From Undaria pinnatifida (Eukaryota > Sar > Phaeophyceae > Laminariales > Alariaceae): DNA of 64,000 nucleotides. The stretch is taken from positions 560,501 to 624,500 of the forward strand of contig JABAKD010000011.1 of the NCBI GenBank assembly GCA_012845835.1, in the 5' to 3' direction. Below the pieces are notes generated by a model, which saw only the letters and a list, made by a program, of their open reading frames with translations, did no database searches and had not been told where the DNA came from. Position numbers and translations under genes: made by a program. How positions within the stretch are numbered: the stretch's first letter is position 1; the number at the start of each line of letters is the position of its first letter. Positions 40,870-63,895 of the stretch are shown here, piece by piece.

Positions 40870-42425
40870 ACGAAATCGCCGCGGTCAGACTATCCTCTCG
40901 TCATGAAGATAGCATGGCCAGCACCTTACTGAGCACAAGGTCAACAGTCAACAACGCAACACGACGTGTCGATGGAAATAGTGCAGTATGAGCACGATGA
41001 AGTACAAGGCCAATAACGGCAGCACTCCACATCGACGGAAGTAGCACCGCCTACAAGACAAGCACGGTCATTAACGCAAGACGCCCCCCCACGGGAAGTA
41101 GTGTACCCCCTATGGAGTATGAAAAACATGGTTAGTAACGGCAGCGCGCCCCCTCGAGATAGAAGTACACCGTTGTATGAAATATCAAGCACCAAGCCAA
41201 AACCGCAATACGCCCTTCGACGGAAGTAGTACGATATGGTTAGCAACTTGACTAGCACAAGGCCAACAACGCAACACAACCCCTCGGTGGAAGTAGTGTA
41301 CTATGAAGTGTTAACCGTACGGTCGATAACGGCAACACGCCAGCTCGATGGAAGTAGTATGTCTAGCAACTTGCTTAGTAGCACAAATTCAAAAACAACA
41401 ATGCGCCCACCCCATGGAAGTACCATGGTATGAAGTATGAAGTACTAGGTCAACACCGCAACATGCCCCTTTGATGGGAGCAGTACGATATGGCTAGCAA
41501 TTCGCTGAGCACACAAGGTCAACAACGCACAACGACCCCTCTGTGAAGTTATTGTACTGTGAAACGTGGAGCGCACGGATAATAACGACAACACGCTCCT
41601 CGATGGAAATAGCTGAACACAAGGTCAATAACGTCTCAACACGACCCCTCGATGGAAGTAGTATAGCATGCAATATGAATGACAAAGCACAAGACAAATG
41701 CTCACGCGTGCCACAATAGAGGCAAACGTTTTTTTGGCGAAAATGCCTTGTAATGACGGGGCTCCTTGACCCAAAATCGTCTGAATTTTTTTTAATAATA
41801 GGCCATTTTTTTGTTTTGCTCATGATTCTCGTCGTGTACCTAGGTCATGGGATTGTTCTTCATCCGGTAGCGGTTTTATTTTTCTCCAAATCGGTTTTTT
41901 GGGAAAGGTCTTACGCTCCCGAATTGAGGAAAAATCAGAAACAAAAGTGGTACACCTCTATCGTGTAGCAAGCGTTTAGCGGCAACAGGCTGCCTCCATG
42001 GAGGGGTTCTGTAGTATGGCCAGCAACTTGCTTGTCCATTGACTAAAGATGTCTCGCGCAACATATCATGTGTGGCATTGCGTCAGCATTTGCGTTTAGA
42101 ATAAAAATTCCCCGCCCATCATCGGAATGTAAGTTAAATATGACGAACACCATGCATCGTAACTCTGCAAGGAGTACTTTGAAATGAAAACAAAGTGGTG
42201 CGGCAGCACGCCCCCTCGTTGAAGTTAGCATGGATAGCAAATTGCTTGTACGCGAACTAATTACACACGATGCCCTGCACAACATGAAGAACACCATGCG
42301 CCATCACGACGCAAGAGACACGTTGGAATGTCCATAACAAAGTCGTGCATGTGGCAACACGCGCCCTCGTTGGAGGTAGCATGGCTAGCAACTTCCTTCT
42401 CCGTTGACTAAAGGAATACCATGTA
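40870..42425. repeat. Diverged minisatellite, 60-75 bp units, interrupted by MITE A2
   Basis: Units share ACAAGGTCAACAACGCAACA, CGACCCCTCGATGGAAGTAG, TAGCAACTTGCT and ATGGTATGAAGT; at least 15 unit equivalents. The MITE at 41703-41974 splits the array. Confidence 0.8.
41703..41974. mobile_element. MITE family A, intact copy A2
   Basis: Ends CACGCGTGCCACAATAGAGG and ACCTCTATCGTGTAGCAAGC; inside GGGGCTCCTTGACCCAAAAT, GTACCTAGGTCATGGGAT. Inserted into the minisatellite at 40870-42425. Confidence 0.87.
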
Positions 42426-43089
42426 TTGCACAACATAGGATGAACACACAATATCAATATCATCACCAAGCAAGGAGCCCTTCTGGAATGCTAACGAAGT
42501 GGTGCGGCCAACGCCGCGAAGCGAAGCGCAATTAATCCTTAATAGAATCCAGGAGACACCAGCGCGACATCTATGCGACAACAGTACCAGGCAGACAAAT
42601 GCCACTTCACCAAACTCACACCTACACCAGTTAGCATCGGAAAATATTGCCCCAATCGTCAAACCACACCAGCGAAGCCTACACAGCAATATCTGCGCGC
42701 CCTCGTACATACAAGCAACAAGATAACCCCTAAACAACCCAAGTCGTAACACTATACAGGTACGAAACAACTCGGTTCGTTCCAAAGTCGGCATTGCCAC
42801 GGACCAACTCTGCACAATGAGACCGCCAGAAAAATAGCATCATAACGCCTTTCAACCCGTTGCAACGTCTCCCACATATTAGGCACGCAAATACGCGGGT
42901 GCCCACACCTCCAAACCTATAACCCTGAACTTAGCCGGAGCCCGGGGTGAGCATCGCTGTATACACGCTTAGACAGGTGGACCTGACTTCCCACTACTAA
43001 TACCACCGTAGATATATCTACAGTAGGCCTCGCATCCTAGAACTCCCACCGGAGCTATATCCAGGGCTCGGATCACCAGCAAAAACGAT

Positions 43090-43196
43090 TCAAAAACAGC
43101 AGTCACAGTCGAACGGGCATAGCTCTGTCCCGCCACCCTGGCCTATTCGAAGCGATTCCCATGTGTAGATTGGTAGCCCCTCGTCGTCGAATCGTA
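43090..43196 (-). CDS. DUF1764 gene exon 3 (terminal)
   Basis: TA plus RFDDEGLPIY to CPFDCDCCF and TGA. Acceptor GCTGCAG. The GGGTELCPFDCDCCF ending is diagnostic for DUF1764. Confidence 0.92.
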
Positions 43197-46100
43197 CTGC
43201 AGCAACAAGTTCACGGGGACAAGCGAACGAATGGGAAGGAGGTAAACAGGCAGTATCAATGGGCATATACGATGGGCGTTTACCAGTATGTCGATAGGTC
43301 TCTTTTGAGGTTGTCGTATTGGGACACCCTTGGCAGGTGGTAGTACAGGCTCGCGCTGGCAGTTGTTGAACCACCTGGCTGGTGCTTGGAAAGAGAAGAT
43401 GATTCACGTTGCATATGCCGCTTGCGGGCCAGAAAATCTCGAACGAATCGTGGACTTTGTAAGACCATGCGAGTACTCGGTCTCGGTGAAGAGAAGAGTA
43501 GATCTACATAGACAAGAAAAATGCAGAGCGAGACCGTGGGGTGCTGCACCGTCTCGAGCTCTACATAACTTGCCATGCTCTAGACGCCTCCACCTTCTGG
43601 TCGACCACCAGGAACGGTCCTTGTGTCGAGCTCTCGAATATTCCCAACCGTACGTACGTTGAACCATATTTGTACAATAAATGCGAACAGTCAGCAATTA
43701 CGTCGCTTCTGTTATTTTCCTGGTACGACATAATGTTATCCCTGGTACTAGGTTCTGCAGGGTTATACTGCTGCTACAGTACGCATTGACTACGTAGACT
43801 GAATAGTGTACCTATCCACGATGAGAAGATCTTGTTGAGTGACTCGACAGGCTGCTGGCAACTTTGTAGCAAGTGTGTGCAGTTGCTGATGAACGTTGAC
43901 CACGACAATAGGCTGCTGCTGTTGCCTAGCTCTTAACAGACTCAATACCAATAACCCCAGTACCAACAGCTCTCAGTATCAAGGAGGGAGATAGCCCATA
44001 TGACTCTACGTGTACGTACTGGTATACCACAGGCGAAATATCTTCGTACGCGAGAGGTGCAGGCACGTCCATCAATGTTAACAACAATATCAGTACGTCC
44101 GTCCCAATACTAGCGGGCTCAATACCAATAGTCTACGGGGGAGACAGGCAATATCACTGTAAGCATACCATAGGCATTCATATATATACGGAGGGTGCAG
44201 GCACATCGATCAATATTAAGAGGTATCAGTAGCAATAGTTCTCAACATCAATAATTCCCAATATCAATAGGTCTCAGCATCACTAATAATAAGGTATCAA
44301 TAGCGATAGCTTTCGATATTAACAGGTCGAACCTGGGGTCGTGTCTAAGGAATGCAATGAACACAGAACAAAACAATATAAATAGTTACCTTACATATAT
44401 CACAACGTACTATTGTTGCCATCCGACAATGTGCAGCTTGGGTGCCAATCACGAAAAAAACCGACCAAGTAACAGAATCTGAAGACCGCGGCGACAAAAA
44501 CGTAACTGCACGTCAACCCAAATGTTCATGCACAAAACAGCAAGCCTCCACAATCAATAATACTCGACTTACCGCATATCGGGACATCACCTACGCCACA
44601 TTGTCGGAGGGCAAAAACACTGATTGCAAGGAACTATTTATAGAGCTACAACCTGAGACCGAGCGGGGATTCCCACCCGTGAGTTCAGTAAAACGACCAC
44701 GGCAGACAGCCGTAGAGCTACCACGCCACATCGGAGCCGAAGGGATACCGCTCTCCACACACTGCAATGATATATGACGGTGTCATTCATCGCCAAAGTC
44801 ATAAAAGTGGGTTCGGCACAACGGTCGAAGCAGACAGTGCTAGAGCTACTAACCCCAGGGAAAATGGTCGACACTCACAGCTATAGACCAAACACGCCAA
44901 ATCTCAGTCGAAGAAAATAGCACCTTTTACACAGCAGGCTTTGGCCTTGGGGGATATTCTGGAACACCCTCCCGGGTTTCCTACTGACGTGTAGGCGTGC
45001 ACGCGAGATCTGGGAACGTCGCCACAAAATCCCACCACATGCCCCACAAGGCTCACCTGGCTTGACTTCATCTGCCCATCCCCATCGCTTTGCCGATCCC
45101 CCCTCGCCCGTAAAAGGGTTTGCTTGTCTTCGCTTGTGCTCCTCCTTCATCTTCTTTTTCTTCGCGACTCTGAAATAACGTAACAGCAGCAACATAACAA
45201 ATAACAAACGGAGAAAGTAAAAAGCACATCGTGCACGTGGACAAAGTGGACGAGAGGACACGAAAGGTTACTATTAAACTATTGACTCTTTTGGGAGCCG
45301 TATATAGCGACCAAAAACAAAACGAGTACGACCATATCAGGCATACCAGGAAGGGCGCGCAGCAGTTCAAGTATCATCATGCCGAGCGCGTGTGGTAAGA
45401 TACGCCTCCACTAATACACACCTTCAGGCGCTGCAGGTCGGACACCCACCCTATCCCGGCGGCTCGGACTGCTTCGTGTGGCCGATGCTGTAATAAGGCA
45501 ACTTATTTTTCGATGTTGTTTCCAGGGTTTTTCACGCGTCTAGCCACTTATCGCGGGTCGGGTAGGGCCATGGTAACCCGGCCCGACCCGTGGGGTATGA
45601 AAACTATTCCTAACCCGACCCGACTCCACCCTTGAGATTTCAAATACCTCTTAACCCGACTCGACTCGACCCGCGAAAACTTTTATAACGTCACCCGGTC
45701 TGCGGGTCGGGTCATGACCCGATAAACAAAACTATGTTTTCCCCTCTAACCTAGAGAAGGGTTAAGAAATCATGCTCGGCGGCGAGCTACCAATAGTACA
45801 CTAAATCCTTGCCTCGTATCGGTGCCCTTGCACTGGCGTGTACCTGGTACTATTAGCCTATGCTCCATAATCCAACAAACCGAACTGGACATCTAGACTA
45901 CCGGCAAAAGCCTAACGGACGTTTATTTTTATTGTGTTGTGCTACCTTTGCTATGCTATTAGACTAGACCATACCGTCTTCCTTTACTATTAATAGTGCT
46001 ACCTTTGCTCGCGCTACTTTCGCGACAAGGTCGAGGATGGTGTCATGCCGTGGCGGGCTGGCGGCTTGTATTATCCCGCGAGATGCTGCTCTCAGCCCTT

Positions 46101-47612
46101 GCACAAAACGACAGTCACCGGTATACCGTGGTACAGCTCATGGTTACCCGTGGTTTAGGTCATGTATACCCCGCTGTGGTGCGGGTGGGGTACGAGTGGG
46201 GTACGAGTGTACCACCTCCTCGATTTACAAAGAATGCGAACAAGTCCTATCACTGTTGATAGCGTGCTCCTGTTCCATGGTCTACGCCACGAGACCAGAG
46301 AGTGAGAAGAGTGGTGCTGCATGCTGCACCCACGCATGGCTCTCCTGTTTCAGCACCATACCACCTCCAGCGGCTTCGTATGTACCGGTATGGGCTTCGG
46401 CACCGACACACTCGCGGCCATGGCATGTTATGCTGCCGGGGCTATGCTCTGAACTCTGAACTGTTACGAGTATGTACGAGCGTCATATGATACATACTGG
46501 TACGTAAGAACTCGCGCAACAGGATCTTTGTTATAGTGACTGCTGTCGTCAACCGGTGTGCGTTGGAGGCCGGCGGAACCTTGAGGAAACTGCAAGATAA
46601 AGACGCCAGGAGGTGGTCAGTCAAGGGGAAAAGCACAACGGTCACGGGCGCAAAACCAAGCACAAAGGACGAAAAACTAGTGGTTTGGCGTCAGTCGAGG
46701 TAAACTAATAATATTGGCAAATTGCCGTCTGGTCTGTGAGGGGATGAAAGTGCCGTCTCCTCACACCTTTGCTCATAAGCCGTCCCTCTTTCGCGGGGCC
46801 GTCAAATTGGATATAAACTATACTCGACGTGAGTGTTGTACGATACTGCTGTGCCTGGGGATGCACGAAAATCATGACGTATCATACAGCGACGACGCTA
46901 CTGCTGCTCACGAGTCTGCTGTACGAGCATCGTATGCCAGGTATAGTCTACTCATAACCTGTCTCCTGGCTCTACTATGAGCGAGTATCACGTACCCGCG
47001 CACAGCCCTTTACCACCGCAAATTGGTGCCTGAGTCTAATTCCAAGTAATTTGTACGTTTGTACCAGAAACAAGGTGTATTGAGAACCCACCGCTCAGCT
47101 TCCTCCTCCTTCTTCTCCTCTTTCAATCGCTTGACGCCAGAAAATATATCGTCGATTGTGCCTGTCCCCTGCGCCTTTGCCTTCTCCTTCCCAGGCTTTG
47201 TTGTCGTAGGCCCTGTGCCCTTTGCTTCCCCCCTCTTGCTGCTGCTGTTGCTGCTACGCTTTGAACTGCTGATGCTAGGCTTACTGCTAGGCTTGTTGCT
47301 GCTGTTGCTGCTAGGCTTGCTGCTGCCAGGCTTGCTGCTGCTGCTGCCGCTGCTAGGCTTGCTGCTGCTGTTGCTGCTAGGCTTGGTGCTGCTGTTACTG
47401 CGAGGCTTGCTGCTGCCAGGCTTGCTGCTGCTGCTGCCGCTGCTAGGCTTGCTGCTGATGACCTTCAATCGCCCGGAGTCTGCTTCCGCAACGTGTTCGC
47501 TTTTCAAGTATTTGCGTGGAGGTTTATTTCGACATTCGCTACCAGGGGCGGCGCGCTTTCGCCCGCCAGATGCAGAGGCTTGCTGTATTCGTTTGTCGTC
47601 GTGTGGAGACAT
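43090..47612 (-). CDS. DUF1764 family protein, complete three-exon gene
   Basis: Exons 47092-47612, 45057-45169 and 43090-43196 give 741 bp, 246 residues and TGA. Phases 2 and 1 interlock exactly: CG+A rebuilds Arg, G+TA rebuilds Val. Residues 55-135 are Ser/Lys/Pro/Gly low-complexity (runs of SSKPSSGSSS). The region then reads GTIDDIFSGVKRLKEEKK, the N-terminal signature of DUF1764 (Pfam PF08576), and the C terminus reads DDEGLPIYTWESL...GGGTELCPFDCDCCF, its Cys-rich end motif. The family is widespread in eukaryotes with no established function; basic and low-complexity composition suggests a nuclear or RNA/protein-binding role, which is inference. The start is the ATG at 47610-47612; upstream in-frame sequence is open but has only a GTG. 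The introns are about 1.9 kb each. Confidence 0.9.
43920..44330. repeat. Low-complexity CTCAGTATCAATA-type repeats
   Basis: Loose repeats of CAATACCAATAG, CTCAGTATCAA and CAGTATCAATAGCGATAG in DUF1764 intron 2. Confidence 0.5.
45057..45169 (-). CDS. DUF1764 gene exon 2
   Basis: One base, 37 codons (VAKKKKMKEE to WADEVKP), one base. Acceptor TTTCAG, donor GTGAGC. Recognised by phase fit on both sides and the Lys-rich continuation expected after IDDIFSG. Confidence 0.82.
45535..45735. mobile_element. GGGTCGGGTC family element (hAT-MITE-like)
   Basis: CCAGGGTTTTTCACGCG at the left; CCCGGCCCGACCCGTGG, CACCCTTGAGATTTCAAATA and GGGTCGGGTCATGACCCGAT within. In DUF1764 intron 1. Confidence 0.6.
47092..47612 (-). 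CDS. DUF1764 gene exon 1
   Basis: MSPHDDKRIQ to EEEAER, ending with two bases of an Arg codon. Donor GTGGGT. Contains the Ser/Lys repeat, built from 15-45 bp imperfect DNA repeats, and the IDDIFSG motif. Confidence 0.88.
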
Positions 47613-48250
47613 TGCGCGTCGCCTTTCGCTAGGTAGTCTAAGGTGTGGTCGGCGGTCGCAGCGGCGCTGCCGTCGTGTGGTCCTTTCTTTGTGCGGTTCC
47701 ACGCCAGATGACACCACCAGCACTAAAGTGGTATACCGCACTATCCCAGGGTAATACCGAACTATCCCAGCATAGTGCGGTAATATTTTTATAATAGTTT
47801 TTAGTCATTTAGAGGACAAGACAAGCAACTTTATCCGCATTAAACTGGGATACTGCACTAAAAAGTACCACGACTGAAGACGCTAGAATCCCCTACAAAA
47901 ACACGCCGCGCAAGTCTTAGGTGATCTCCGGGGACCTAACACACAAGGAGGCACATGAACACGCACACCGACGCCGGCTGCCTACCGACACAGACAGACC
48001 ACCCTTTTCTAAGAGCGTCCCCTCTAAAGAAGTGGATCCCAACGCACGCCACAGCACCGTACCGCCGGTGGCCATCCACCTCAGGCATCAAGCCCTCCGA
48101 GCGTTTGCACCTGTTCCTGGTTGTGAAGTCATCCAGGGTCACACGTGTTCAATAGCAACGACATAAAGGGAGTAGCAGCGGTGTAGGGCCGTCGTAAGAG
48201 GTCACACCTCCCAACCTCCCCGAGCCGCTTCTCTATACCGGCTCGTCAGC

Positions 48251-48487
48251 ATGAAGTCAAGGACGGCTACTGCCATGGCTGCTGGGCTCAGCTGCGCGGT
48301 CGAGGTCGCAGGAGCGGGTTTCTTTGGGCCGTTGGTGGGGAGCAGCGTGGCTCATGGCAGTGTCGCTGGGCAGCGCAGCTCAAGAAAGGTGCCGGCGCCG
48401 GATGCGCCGAGCCGATGGCTGGGGTCTGAAAGGCGAGGGCCGCGCAGGGGCGTCGCTGAAAGCTTGTACGAGATTCGTGGGGGCGCA
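48251..48487 (+). CDS. Possible short ORF or first exon, unrecognised
   Basis: GC-rich ATG-initiated frame MKSRTATAMA to GGAS followed by a GTGTGT donor-like site, located 640 bp from the divergent DUF1764 start. The antisense strand is also open here, so this may only be a GC-rich stretch. No homology recognised. Confidence 0.18.
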
Positions 48488-48854
48488 TCAGGTGTGTGTG
48501 TGGTGGCTGGGTTGTGATTGTGGGCGGTTTGAGGATAGATGCTACTTTTAGGCACCAAGTGCAAGTTCGGTGCATTCTCCTCTCTGTATCTGCGCCAGAA
48601 AGGTAAACTGTGGGAAGAACATATCAGCATGCCAGGTAGCCAATGCTGGGCACAACGCTCCCAAACCTGAGGATATAGTCGGACCCATGTGTAGCATGTA
48701 CCGATCAAACAAAGTGCGAGTGCGATTCGTAATATCAAGCGTCTAGGGCGACCGTGCGGCAGAATAAGTACCATCATGCTGCTCGCATGTCTTACACCTT
48801 GCTGCATTCCAATTCAGACAATTCCCTACCCATCCAAGTCGGCGTCCCGCGCCC

Positions 48855-49215
48855 CCCGATGGAGCGATGGAGTGTATCGTACTGTAGGTGAAACTTGTCC
48901 CTACTAACGCCACGGTCGTGGGTTCAAGTCAACGTCAAGGTCGTGGGTTCATGTCTCACCGAATGCATGCTCGTGCTCGTTTATAGGGACGTTTTCTTGC
49001 GTAAAAGTTCACGAGCGGAAAGCGCGTGAGCGTGAGTTCGTAGCTAAAAACATTAAAAATCGACGAGCGTAAGAAGCTGAAAAGCGGGAATGCTGAACCC
49101 CGTGCGCACGGAACATGAAGGCATGTACCGGGGGGGGGAAGGGAAGACATGTGTGACCACGGCTTGTCCAGCAAAAGGTCGCCGAGGGTAAAAACCTCTT
49201 ACGGCTTGAGCCGGA
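48855..49215 (+). mobile_element. tRNA-derived SINE, copy 2
   Basis: Shares head GTGGGTTCAAGTC (B box, duplicated once) and the whole body with copy 1: GCGGAAAGCGCGTGAGCGTG, TGCTGAACCCCGTGCGC, TGTGACCACGGCTTGTCCAG. Confidence 0.8.
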
Positions 49216-49487
49216 TAGTGCATTTTGAATGGTAACCTGTAACCCCCTCGGCTGCTGCTGCTGTATCTCAGTTCTCTTTAGCTGGGTGTGTACGCTCCGC
49301 ACCTGTTGCCGTTGTTGTGCTCTGAGGTCTTGGTGGGTTTCTGTTTGCTGCCGCCGTGAACGAACGTGGCTTCTTATGTCGACGTCGATGTATACCATGG
49401 TATATTCCTACCTGAACGCAAGTAATACGTGCGCCACTGCACCACACAGCAGTGCGTAGCAGTAATAGTGCGGGTAGCAGCATGTGC

Positions 49488-49690
49488 CCACAGCGGTTAA
49501 CCTCATACAGCATCAGCTGCGAGCGGTATGTACCCACAGCTGTTGACCTCATACAGCATCAGCTGCTACCCACAGCAAGACCTCATACGGCATCAGCTTT
49601 CGTGTAACAACAACAGTTGACTTATAACCCACATTAGCAGATCTCGTACAGCATCAGTTTTTTCGTAATGTCGGCAGTTGAGTTGACGTT
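49488..49690. repeat. Tandem repeat of about 50 bp
   Basis: Four diverged units with ACCTCATACAGCATCAGCTG and CCCACAGC. Confidence 0.75.
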
Positions 49691-50125
49691 GGTGCTGAGT
49701 CTGTTGTGACCTGTGCGCATGACATTATAAGGTTTAGCCTATGTTAACCGCTCCCAATGGCTCCAATGGCCATCTTAATGCAATGCGCTCGACGCGTACC
49801 CTAGTGTCTAGCTACAGCAAGAGGAGGGCGTAACCTTGAGTGTTGGGGGTGTCGGATGCGCCGCCTGTCGGAACCCTTGCCCCCCATCTAAGGCTTGATT
49901 GGAACTCTTGGGTGGACTGGCTATCGACACTACGAAGCGTACCTTCCCGTCCTCGCGACTTGACCGTCTAGACTATGACGTTCGCCGGTTGGTGGTTACG
50001 ACTCTCCCAACACTCCACCCCGGTATTATTCACGAACCAACGGTGTCTGTCATGTACCGGTAGCCGTTACAGATTGTGAAACGCTCTATTAATAGGGGTG
50101 TGTTTTGTGTGATGTCTCCTCTGCG

Positions 50126-50224
50126 TACCCGGGTACCTGACCTGTTTGATGTGATCATACCCGGGTACACACCCGGGTACCTAGCCTGTTTGATGTGATC
50201 ATACCCGGGTACACACCCGGGTAC
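50126..50224. repeat. 44 bp tandem repeat with CCCGGG palindromes
   Basis: Units begin at 50128, 50172 and 50216. Each holds TACCCGGGTA (a perfect palindrome) twice, around CTGTTTGATGTGATCA. Copies are nearly identical. Confidence 0.9.
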
Positions 50225-50281
50225 CTCCAGAATGTGTGCCCTACTTTACACGCCCTTAAAACTTTTCTCTTCGCTTTCGTC

Positions 50282-50745
50282 AGGAATCAACCAGCCGTGT
50301 AAGAACTATGTCACCTGTATGATCTGTATGATCTGTATGATCGAGGCGGTGGAATGTTTTCAGGCGCGCCTCTCCATTTCCGCAAGAACCAGCCAAAATT
50401 TTCAAATGCCACCCCCCACGATCCACGTGAACGAAATCAACGGTGCAGCACCAGTAGCAATGACAGCTTGTAGACCGTGCCTCCTCAATTTTTTTCTACG
50501 AAACACCGGTAGCCGTGTACCACCCGTATTACCTGTATGACCTGTACTACGTATGTTACCTGTATAATCTATGTCACCTGTACCATCTTGATCGCACCTG
50601 TATCACCTGTATCATCCGCATCATCTGTATCACGTTTGTAATATGTATCTCGTGCATCGTGTGTATCTCCTGTATCGTGTTTTTCATCTTCTATATCACC
50701 CGTGTCACCCATACCATCTGTATCGCATGTATATCTATATGTAAA
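50282..50745 (+). repeat. CTGTATCAC / CTGTATGAT minisatellite, block 1
   Basis: Starts with four CTGTATGAT units (50312-50342), then about 25 variable 9 bp units (CTGTATCACC, TCTGTATCAT) in 50519-50745. Confidence 0.8.
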
Positions 50746-51842
50746 AGATGCACCCTTATTTTTGGCATGCTGTTCTTCGGCGGCCGAGGTTTTTTCTCAC
50801 GCTTTCGGCTTCGGGGCGAAAACAAGGGGGCCGTCGGTACTTTACGACGTGTGTCGGGATCCCAGCGTTCAAAGTCGCTGAGCTGGCTTTTTAGTCACGG
50901 GGATGCGTTCCGCCTCCCCGCGCCGAGTAGGTGCATGGAAAACCCCACAATTTTGTTCTTTTGCAATACCCCGCTCCGTTCTCACCTTTTTTAATCGCCC
51001 ACTCCGCTCTCCCGCTGTCCAACAGAGTCCGTTTTTGTATATGTCGTCACCCTCTCAGCAGCAGCAGTTGTTATGCTCCTCGCACCTGAGAGGTAGTTGC
51101 ACCGGGCAAGACCCGAAGAGCAAAGCCTATACTGCCGCCTGTCTGAACTGCCGTAACATAAGAACACAAACCGATGAAGAAGAACGATGTGTACGTTTAT
51201 TGCGAAAGCAGGCGCTCAGGCTGACACATAGCCACGCAGTCACGAAAATAGTACACAGCAGCAATACAGCAGAGCAGCGGTACAACGGCAGCAGCCGTGC
51301 TTCAAGCTCTTGCCTTTGTGCCAGTAGTCGAGGTGTATGTGTGGGTGATTGATGCACAGCAGGAGATCGAACCACGACAACATTTTCACCTTCAATGCAG
51401 CAACCAAACACATATCGTCGGATCACATACATTCCAGTCATACGAAGCATACAGCAGCAACAAGTCATGCGTGTCATTTGGACGCCTCTGTTCGCCCTTT
51501 TCGACTTGCGACGCACCCCGAGATGTGAAGGCAACCATATCCCGGAGGGGCACCTTGTAACCTTTATGGACTGCTGTGTCCCCCGTATCTTCTGCATTGC
51601 CTGTTGAATCTGTTTTTTCATCTGTATCATCTGCTGTATCACACATCACACGTATCATGTATATTAATCTCACAGCTGGAATATATATACATATATATAT
51701 TTTATTATATATATATACAGTTTCCGTGCGCAGAACAAGGCTGAACGTCTTAGTCCTGTAGACCCTTGCATTAGCGGGGGAGTCACCGACCTGCATCCTT
51801 CAAGAGGGTATAGTACACACACCCCGTCGCACGCGAGATCGA

Positions 51843-51915
51843 AGTATCACACACACAGCTTGCAAACCTGAGATTTGATCAAAAAATCATTTTTGGTTGA
51901 TCTCACAGCTGAAGT
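51843..51915 (+). repeat. Dispersed motif G, copy 3
   Basis: GTATCACACACACAGCTTGC, then TTGATCTCACAGCTGAAGTG. Confidence 0.7.
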
Positions 51916-51954
51916 GTTTTGTTCATTTTTTAAAATGTCGGATCTGTCAATACC

Positions 51955-52218
51955 ATCTCTTGCCATGTGTGTCACCTGTATCACAAATGTCGTCTGTGTG
52001 GTAAAAGGCGCCGACACATTTTTAAGGGTTCTCGGGCAAGAAAGTACGATCTGTATTACCCGTGTCTTCTGCCTTCACCTGTATCATCTGTATTCACCTG
52101 CATCATCTATATTCACCGTTACCATCTGTATTAACCTGTATCATCTGTATCGTACGTGTCAGATATCTGATCTAACATCTGTGTCGTCTGGGTCACCGGT
52201 ATCACCCGTATCGCCTGT
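51955..52218 (+). repeat. CTGTATCAC minisatellite, block 2, abutting CDC48 ATG
   Basis: Same 9 bp family as block 1. The last units run into the CDC48 start codon (CGCCTGTATGATGAAAG), so the 5' UTR and possibly the initiation context derive from the repeat. Confidence 0.8.
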
Positions 52219-63437
<11,219 letters not shown>

Positions 63438-63574
63438 GTCAGTATATATATACGATACAACCGATATACGATACATACGATACATACGATGTATACGATA
63501 CTCAGTATATACGATGTATACGATATATAGTATCGATGGATACGATAGTAGACCAAAGCATCTTTTTTTCGGGG

Positions 63575-63775
63575 CTTTCCTCGCGGGTCGGATCGGGTCA
63601 GGGTTAACCGGCCCGACCCGTGATATTGGAAAAACTTCTTACCCGACCCGACCCGACCCGACCCGACCCGACCCGACCCGACCCGACCCGACCCGACCCG
63701 ACCCGACCCGACCCGACCCGACCCGACCCGACCCGACGCGCGAATTTTTGGAATACTTGTTGACTCAAATTCGAC
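63575..63775. mobile_element. GGGTCGGGTC element with embedded (ACCCG)n
   Basis: Begins GGGCTTTCCTCGCGGGTCGG; the centre has expanded into about 20 ACCCG units (63638-63737). Same family as the elements at 8880, 9715, 31590, 35165 and 45535. GACCCGACCC-rich short elements are known as hAT MITEs in plants; the assignment here is by analogy. Confidence 0.6.
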
Positions 63776-63895
63776 GCGAGTCGACGAGGGGAAAAAATGC
63801 TGAATTACTTTCGCGATAAAAATGAAGGCACATGGAGTAGTGGAGAGGGGGGAGGAGGGCACGCTGTGTGACCCCGGATCTGAGCTATTAATAGT
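63755..63895 (+). mobile_element. SINE 3' fragment
   Basis: AAAATGCTGAATTACTTTCG, CGCGATAAAAATGAAGGCAC and GTGACCCCGGATCTGAGC; same subfamily as 39648-39805. Confidence 0.6.

Larger units (their letters stand above)
40029..43089. other. Between EF-hand 5' end and DUF1764 3' end
   Basis: About 800 bp without recognised features (the likely EF-hand promoter side), then the diverged minisatellite with MITE A2, then 600 bp of nothing recognised. Confidence 0.6.
47613..52218. other. Divergent intergenic region between DUF1764 and CDC48
   Basis: Holds the two promoters, one weak ORF (48251), a SINE, the 49488 repeat, the CCCGGG 44 bp repeat and two CTGTATCAC blocks. The duplicate GGGATAGTGCGGTA/AATACCGAACTATCCCAG at 47735-47775, 120-160 bp before the DUF1764 ATG, resembles a MITE C end. 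No TATA box could be assigned. Confidence 0.5.

Noticed and set aside
47059-47754. 231-codon plus-strand ORF rich in leucine (LLLLGLLLPG).
   Set aside because: Antisense of the DUF1764 Ser/Lys exon.
48352-48807. Minus-strand ORF with a hydrophobic stretch (LRIALALCLIGTCYTWV), possible membrane protein.
   Set aside because: Overlaps another open frame on the plus strand in GC-rich DNA; no homologue or splice support.
50903-51352. 149-codon ORF upstream of CDC48.
   Set aside because: No conserved domain and no supporting splice sites; composition changes along its length.
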